Source of the DNA: Paenibacillus sp. V4I3
GTDB lineage: Bacteria; Bacillota; Bacilli; Paenibacillales; NBRC-103111
Reading direction: 5' to 3'
Length of the DNA: 64,000 nucleotides
NCBI RefSeq assembly: GCF_030817215.1
Contig: NZ_JAUSZA010000001.1
Coordinates: 7,933,501 to 7,997,500 of the forward strand
Shown here in pieces: positions 61,572 through 64,000 of the stretch (within the stretch, counting starts at the first letter, position 1; each line of letters opens with the position of its first letter). Under the pieces are notes generated by a model, which was given only the letters and a program-made list of their open reading frames with translations, was not told where the DNA came from and ran no database searches. A program made the translations under genes and the position numbers.

Positions 61572-61718
61572 AAAAAAAGGACCCACAGCAACGGGGCTGA
61601 GGGTCTAAGTTTTATATTTTAAAGGGGGTCGACCTTTATTATAAGCATGATTCATTAATGCCACATGAAAATAAGATTTCAATCATGTTACATTTACTTA
61701 ACTCTTGTTTTCCGTTAG
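61572..61718. repeat. class B long repeat, copy 3 of 3
   Basis: Close to the copies at 2377 and 58146. A left arm (TTTAGTTGAATAG at 61559) precedes it, linking class B to the hairpin family. Confidence 0.85.
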
Positions 61719-61821
61719 CTCAATTGACTTGGATTCGAGATAATGCAACCATCACTCGCTCGTGTAAGAAAAAGAAACTGGATGTCCACGTCACCCTTAC
61801 GGAAGTCTGACTGTCGCTTGC

Positions 61822-61956
61822 TTACTTATTTTTTTTCAAATCCTCTCTAATTTTCTTTACCTCATTGTAAATTTTAGATATTTGAAACCACGAATAGATA
61901 GAAGTGAGGAATATGAGGAATACAAGAAAGTTTATTATCGCTTGTATTGATGGCAA
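61822..61956 (-). CDS. small one-segment membrane protein
   Basis: 44 residues from a TTG with AAGGAGGACTTAA upstream: a membrane segment (IINFLVFLIFLTSIYSWFQI) and a charged helix (YNEVKKIREDLKKNK). Such proteins occur widely in Bacillota and are unnamed. The longer ORF to 62025 has no ribosome site. The stop is followed by a short unassigned stretch before the class B element. Confidence 0.6.
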   Translation of the reverse strand: MPSIQAIINFLVFLIFLTSIYSWFQISKIYNEVKKIREDLKKNK

Positions 61957-62048
61957 ATTAAGTCCTCCTTTCCAAATTTGAGTATCATCTAATTTAATTA
62001 AGCAGTATAGAATTATTAGACGCAATAAGATTATTATAGTTGCATTAT

Positions 62049-62122
62049 CTCCGTTACTTCAATGAAATCAAAAAGAAGCCGCCTCGAAGCAGCTCCTGTA
62101 CTAAAGTTTTCCGTTAGTAATA
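62049..62122. repeat. class C element
   Basis: Left arm CTCCGTTACTTCAATGA, then AAAAAGAAGCCGCC/AGCAGCTCCTGTACTAAAG and right arm TTTTCCGTTAGTAAT. Related to 7201. Confidence 0.8.
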
Positions 62123-62168
62123 AAAAGGAAAACAATCAAACTATATCTTTCCCTTCCCCTTCCCCTTC

Positions 62169-62624
62169 TTACTGACCATCATTTTTTTCTGTTATCCTAT
62201 TACATTCTGTGACAACAAATCCTAAATCATAGTTGTGACGAAATGTGATTTGAAATTTTTCTGCTTTTTTTTCTATGTCATTGTTAATTACTCTGTGAAC
62301 ACTTGCCGTGACATCCAATTCAGAAAAACCGCCATCAACTGTTCTCATATTCGTTACTTTAAATGGCTCGAAACTATAAAGGTATTCTTTGCCTGGTTTT
62401 AAGTATTTGTTTTCTTCGAGAGCGAATAGTGTCCTCCTTTGCAATTCGGTTGTCAACATACGCTCCAATTGTTCTTCTCGCGTTTGTGGAAACTCCCAAA
62501 AAGCAATCCATTCGATCGAATCCTTCCCTTTAGTCGCTTCATCATGCGGATGAGCAATTGCTAACTGAACTGATAATATAGCCGCAATGGAAAGAACTAG
62601 AATCGACATCAATTTTTTACTCAT
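62169..62624 (-). CDS. secreted hypothetical protein
   Basis: 151 residues with a signal peptide (MSILVLSIAAILSVQLAIAH) and a mature domain: REEQLERMLTTELQRRTLFAL, FEPFKVTNMRTVDGGFSELDVTASV and KFQITFRHNYDLGFVV. The layout (helices, then beta strands) is like that of the next gene at 62745, so both may belong to one DUF3888-like family. AGAGGTGATT precedes the ATG. Function unknown. Confidence 0.6.
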   Translation of the reverse strand: MSKKLMSILVLSIAAILSVQLAIAHPHDEATKGKDSIEWIAFWEFPQTREEQLERMLTTELQRRTLFALEENKYLKPGKEYLYSFEPFKVTNMRTVDGGFSELDVTASVHRVINNDIEKKAEKFQITFRHNYDLGFVVTECNRITEKNDGQ

Positions 62625-62690
62625 ACAATCACCTCTACTTGTTTTTCCTCATTTTGGGCAGGTTTATGTACTTAAGATTATTCTGATAAA

Positions 62691-62746
62691 CTGCCTGTTC
62701 AATGAAAAACAGGGAGCAACTGCCCGCGGCAGTCGGTTCCCTGTTT
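62691..62746. repeat. left arm plus hairpin, probable terminator
   Basis: CTGCCTGTTCAATGA then AACAGGGAGCAACTG...CAGTCGGTTCCCTGTT, directly at the stop of the 62745 gene. The right arm is missing. Confidence 0.7.
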
Positions 62747-63186
62747 AATTCACTTTTTTTTTAGTTCCAGTATTTATTATATTCTCTACTACTAATTCAC
62801 TGCCGAACTGCGGCGAGCCAAAAATTATTTCAACATAATCAACGACTGCTCCATGCTCTACATATCCCGTAACCCTTACATTGAAACCACCATGGCCATC
62901 CTTTCTTACACCAGCTATTTCATAGGATGAAGCTCTAACGTCCCAGAACTTCAAAATGACCCCCTTTTCTATTCGTGAGTAAAGTTCGAACAACATTGCC
63001 TCGTTCATCAAAGCTATGTTTTCATTGGGGGGCAACATTCGGATCATATGGGCTTATATTCTTCAGTTCTCCTATGTTAGGAGCTGCTACCACCGAATCA
63101 TCAAATGCTGACATAGCAGCAATAATTACAATCAGAAATACGCAAAGCTGTAGTATGATTGAATTTTTTAATCCCCTCCAAAACAT
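62745..63186 (-). pseudogene. secreted protein, frameshifted in a C-run
   Basis: The first frame, from MFWRGLKN at 63186 (AAGGAGGTG upstream), gives a signal (IILQLCVFLIVIIAAMSAF) and NIGELKNISPYDPNVAP. The second frame continues NENIALMNEAMLFELYSRIEKG and GGFNVRVTGYVEHGAVVDYVEI to the stop. Removing one C from the CCCCCC run near 63030 restores a single 147-residue protein similar in layout to the 62169 gene. It could be a true mutation or an assembly error. Confidence 0.72.
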
Positions 63187-63238
63187 AGGAAAAACACCTC
63201 CTTTTTTGGGTATTTTACCCGTAAGGTTATTCAAGTAT

Positions 63239-63381
63239 CCTGCCCGTTAGCCATCCATGCATCCCTTCCTCTGCACCACAGAGCATTAAAGTCAGTTCGT
63301 TCTTTCATGGTAGTTAAATGAGCAAAAAGAGGAGCTGCCGCGATGCAAGCTCCTTCACTATCGTTCTGCGTTAGCGCAATA
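63239..63381. repeat. class D copy 2 plus class C-like part
   Basis: CCTGCCCGTTAGCC, ATCCATGCATCCC, CTGCACCACAGAGCAT and TTCGTTCTTTCATGGTAG match 39508. Then AAAGAGGAGCTGCCG...AAGCTCCTTCACTATCGTTCTGCGTTAGCGCAAT follows. Confidence 0.85.
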
Positions 63382-63383
63382 CA

Positions 63384-64000
63384 CTACAGAGGATCCACTT
63401 TATAATCATATTCGTATCCATCTGGAGTTACTAATTGGATAAGATAAGCTTCTTTTGGGTTTAAAGGCAACAGGTCAGAAGTTTTAATCGCTAGAACCTG
63501 CAAACCAGATCTTTTTGGTTCAGAAATTATAACTATTTGGTTACCTTTGTTTTTTATTTTTTTAACATCAGCCTGCATGATAACAAACACTGCTTTTTCA
63601 TTTACTTTTGTTTCTGGGAAACTAACATTATGCAATTCCTCTTCAAGTCCAAGTGAGTTGGTTAAACCAAACCAAATTCCAGCACTTTGAAATCCAATAA
63701 ATATGCGGTGCGTAGTATCGTATAAGTTTCCAGGAACGTAACTCCATCTGCCTCCCCAAAATGTAGAATGCCAGTTTTTATTATAAACGGGACGTTCCCA
63801 ATTGCGATCATCCAATCCTATTTCATAATGCAGCTCTTTTCCACTTTGAATTACATCTTTGACTGGATAAATCACTTTTGGTAAATCGAGATGTTGAAAA
63901 TCAGATTGAAAGAAATTCCGGGGCTTATCAGGCTCTAGTCTTTTCAATCTTTTGGTTAATTCATCTACCTTTTCTTGCAACCTTTGAACCTGATTATTAG
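63384..64000 (-). CDS. hypothetical protein, 5' end outside the window
   Basis: At least 204 residues, open at the right edge. It starts in a coiled coil (NNQVQRLQEKVDELTKRLKRL) and continues with a beta-rich domain: VIQSGKELHYEIGLDDRNWERP, FWGGRWSYVPGN and GFQSAGIWFGLTNSLG, ending DGYEYDYKVDPL. I do not recognise the domain. The stop is close to the right arm of the element at 63239. A TTG-led ORF at 63980 is only the inner part. Confidence 0.55.
   Translation of the reverse strand, partial: NNQVQRLQEKVDELTKRLKRLEPDKPRNFFQSDFQHLDLPKVIYPVKDVIQSGKELHYEIGLDDRNWERPVYNKNWHSTFWGGRWSYVPGNLYDTTHRIFIGFQSAGIWFGLTNSLGLEEELHNVSFPETKVNEKAVFVIMQADVKKIKNKGNQIVIISEPKRSGLQVLAIKTSDLLPLNPKEAYLIQLVTPDGYEYDYKVDPL

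Noticed and set aside
16349..63381. Repeat elements as plain rho-independent terminators
   Set aside because: Most hairpins lack a T-run on either strand, the conserved parts are the arms and not the stem, and the arms occur alone at several sites. Some elements may still end transcription.
16349..63381. CRISPR array
   Set aside because: Repeats are not evenly spaced, spacers are whole genes, and no cas genes are seen.
16349..63381. Canonical integron attC sites
   Set aside because: Arms are direct repeats (GTTAG on the same strand at both ends), whereas attC needs inverted RYYYAAC and GTTRRRY ends; no IntI-like gene is in the window. Kept only as the closest analogy.
1..64000. rRNA, tRNA or replication origin
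   Set aside because: No characteristic conserved RNA segments or DnaA-box clusters were noticed, though weak tRNA-like folds cannot be excluded by eye.

Overview
The window looks like chromosome from a low-GC, endospore-forming Bacillota, most likely Paenibacillus or a close relative. The pointers are a gerA-gerB-gerC spore-germinant receptor operon, a small Sda-like checkpoint gene, two secreted proteins with copper-amine-oxidase-N (stalk) domains, and PadR/HxlR/ArsR regulators with strong AGGAGG ribosome sites. There is no rRNA, tRNA, CRISPR array or recognisable integrase in the window.

Layout. 0-7 kb: an SRPBCC/ArsR/DoxX-like cluster, a DUF4153-like membrane protein, a YozG/DUF2975 pair and a frameshifted DUF4015 glycoside hydrolase. 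7-9 kb: a GC-rich terpene-cyclase-like gene joined to the 5' part of a group II intron. 9-16 kb: a DUF3885 protein, an AlkD-like repair enzyme, CBO0543-type membrane proteins, and a PadR-pentapeptide-ABC operon behind a palindrome-bearing promoter. 16-20 kb and 30-64 kb: accessory DNA in which single small genes, mostly on the minus strand, alternate with short repeat elements. The genes encode Nudix, GNAT, alpha/beta hydrolase, HEAT, DUF3221 and DKNYY proteins, lipoproteins, membrane proteins and a DUF4157 toxin-like protein. 20-30 kb: the ger operon, the sda-like gene, and a patch rich in decayed redox and regulator genes around an intact pirin and an aldo/keto reductase with its HxlR regulator.

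The most notable feature is the repeat family, about 45 loci. A typical element, read on the plus strand, has a left arm (CTGCCCGTTAG + YNNAAY), a hairpin of variable sequence (often GGCTGCCG...CGGCAGCC), and a right arm (CTATCGTTCYCCGTTAG + YNNAAY). Elements separate almost every gene, so each gene plus one hairpin forms a cassette-like unit. One complete unit (527 bp) occurs twice, 24 kb apart, with only two differences seen, and identity starts and stops at the CGTTAG core of the right arm. A group II intron sits in one right arm, a remnant of the same intron abuts another, and an IS110-family element appears to have entered a third core. Together this resembles an integron-like cassette array, but the two cores of an element are direct rather than inverted repeats and no recombinase is seen, so I treat it as an undescribed cassette system or a very unusual mobile repeat family.

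Decay is common. Frameshifts affect the glycoside hydrolase, the intron reverse transcriptase, a DUF3221 lipoprotein, a secreted protein near the right edge, two HxlR genes, an isochorismatase-like gene and an SDR gene. Some lie in homopolymers and may be sequence errors.
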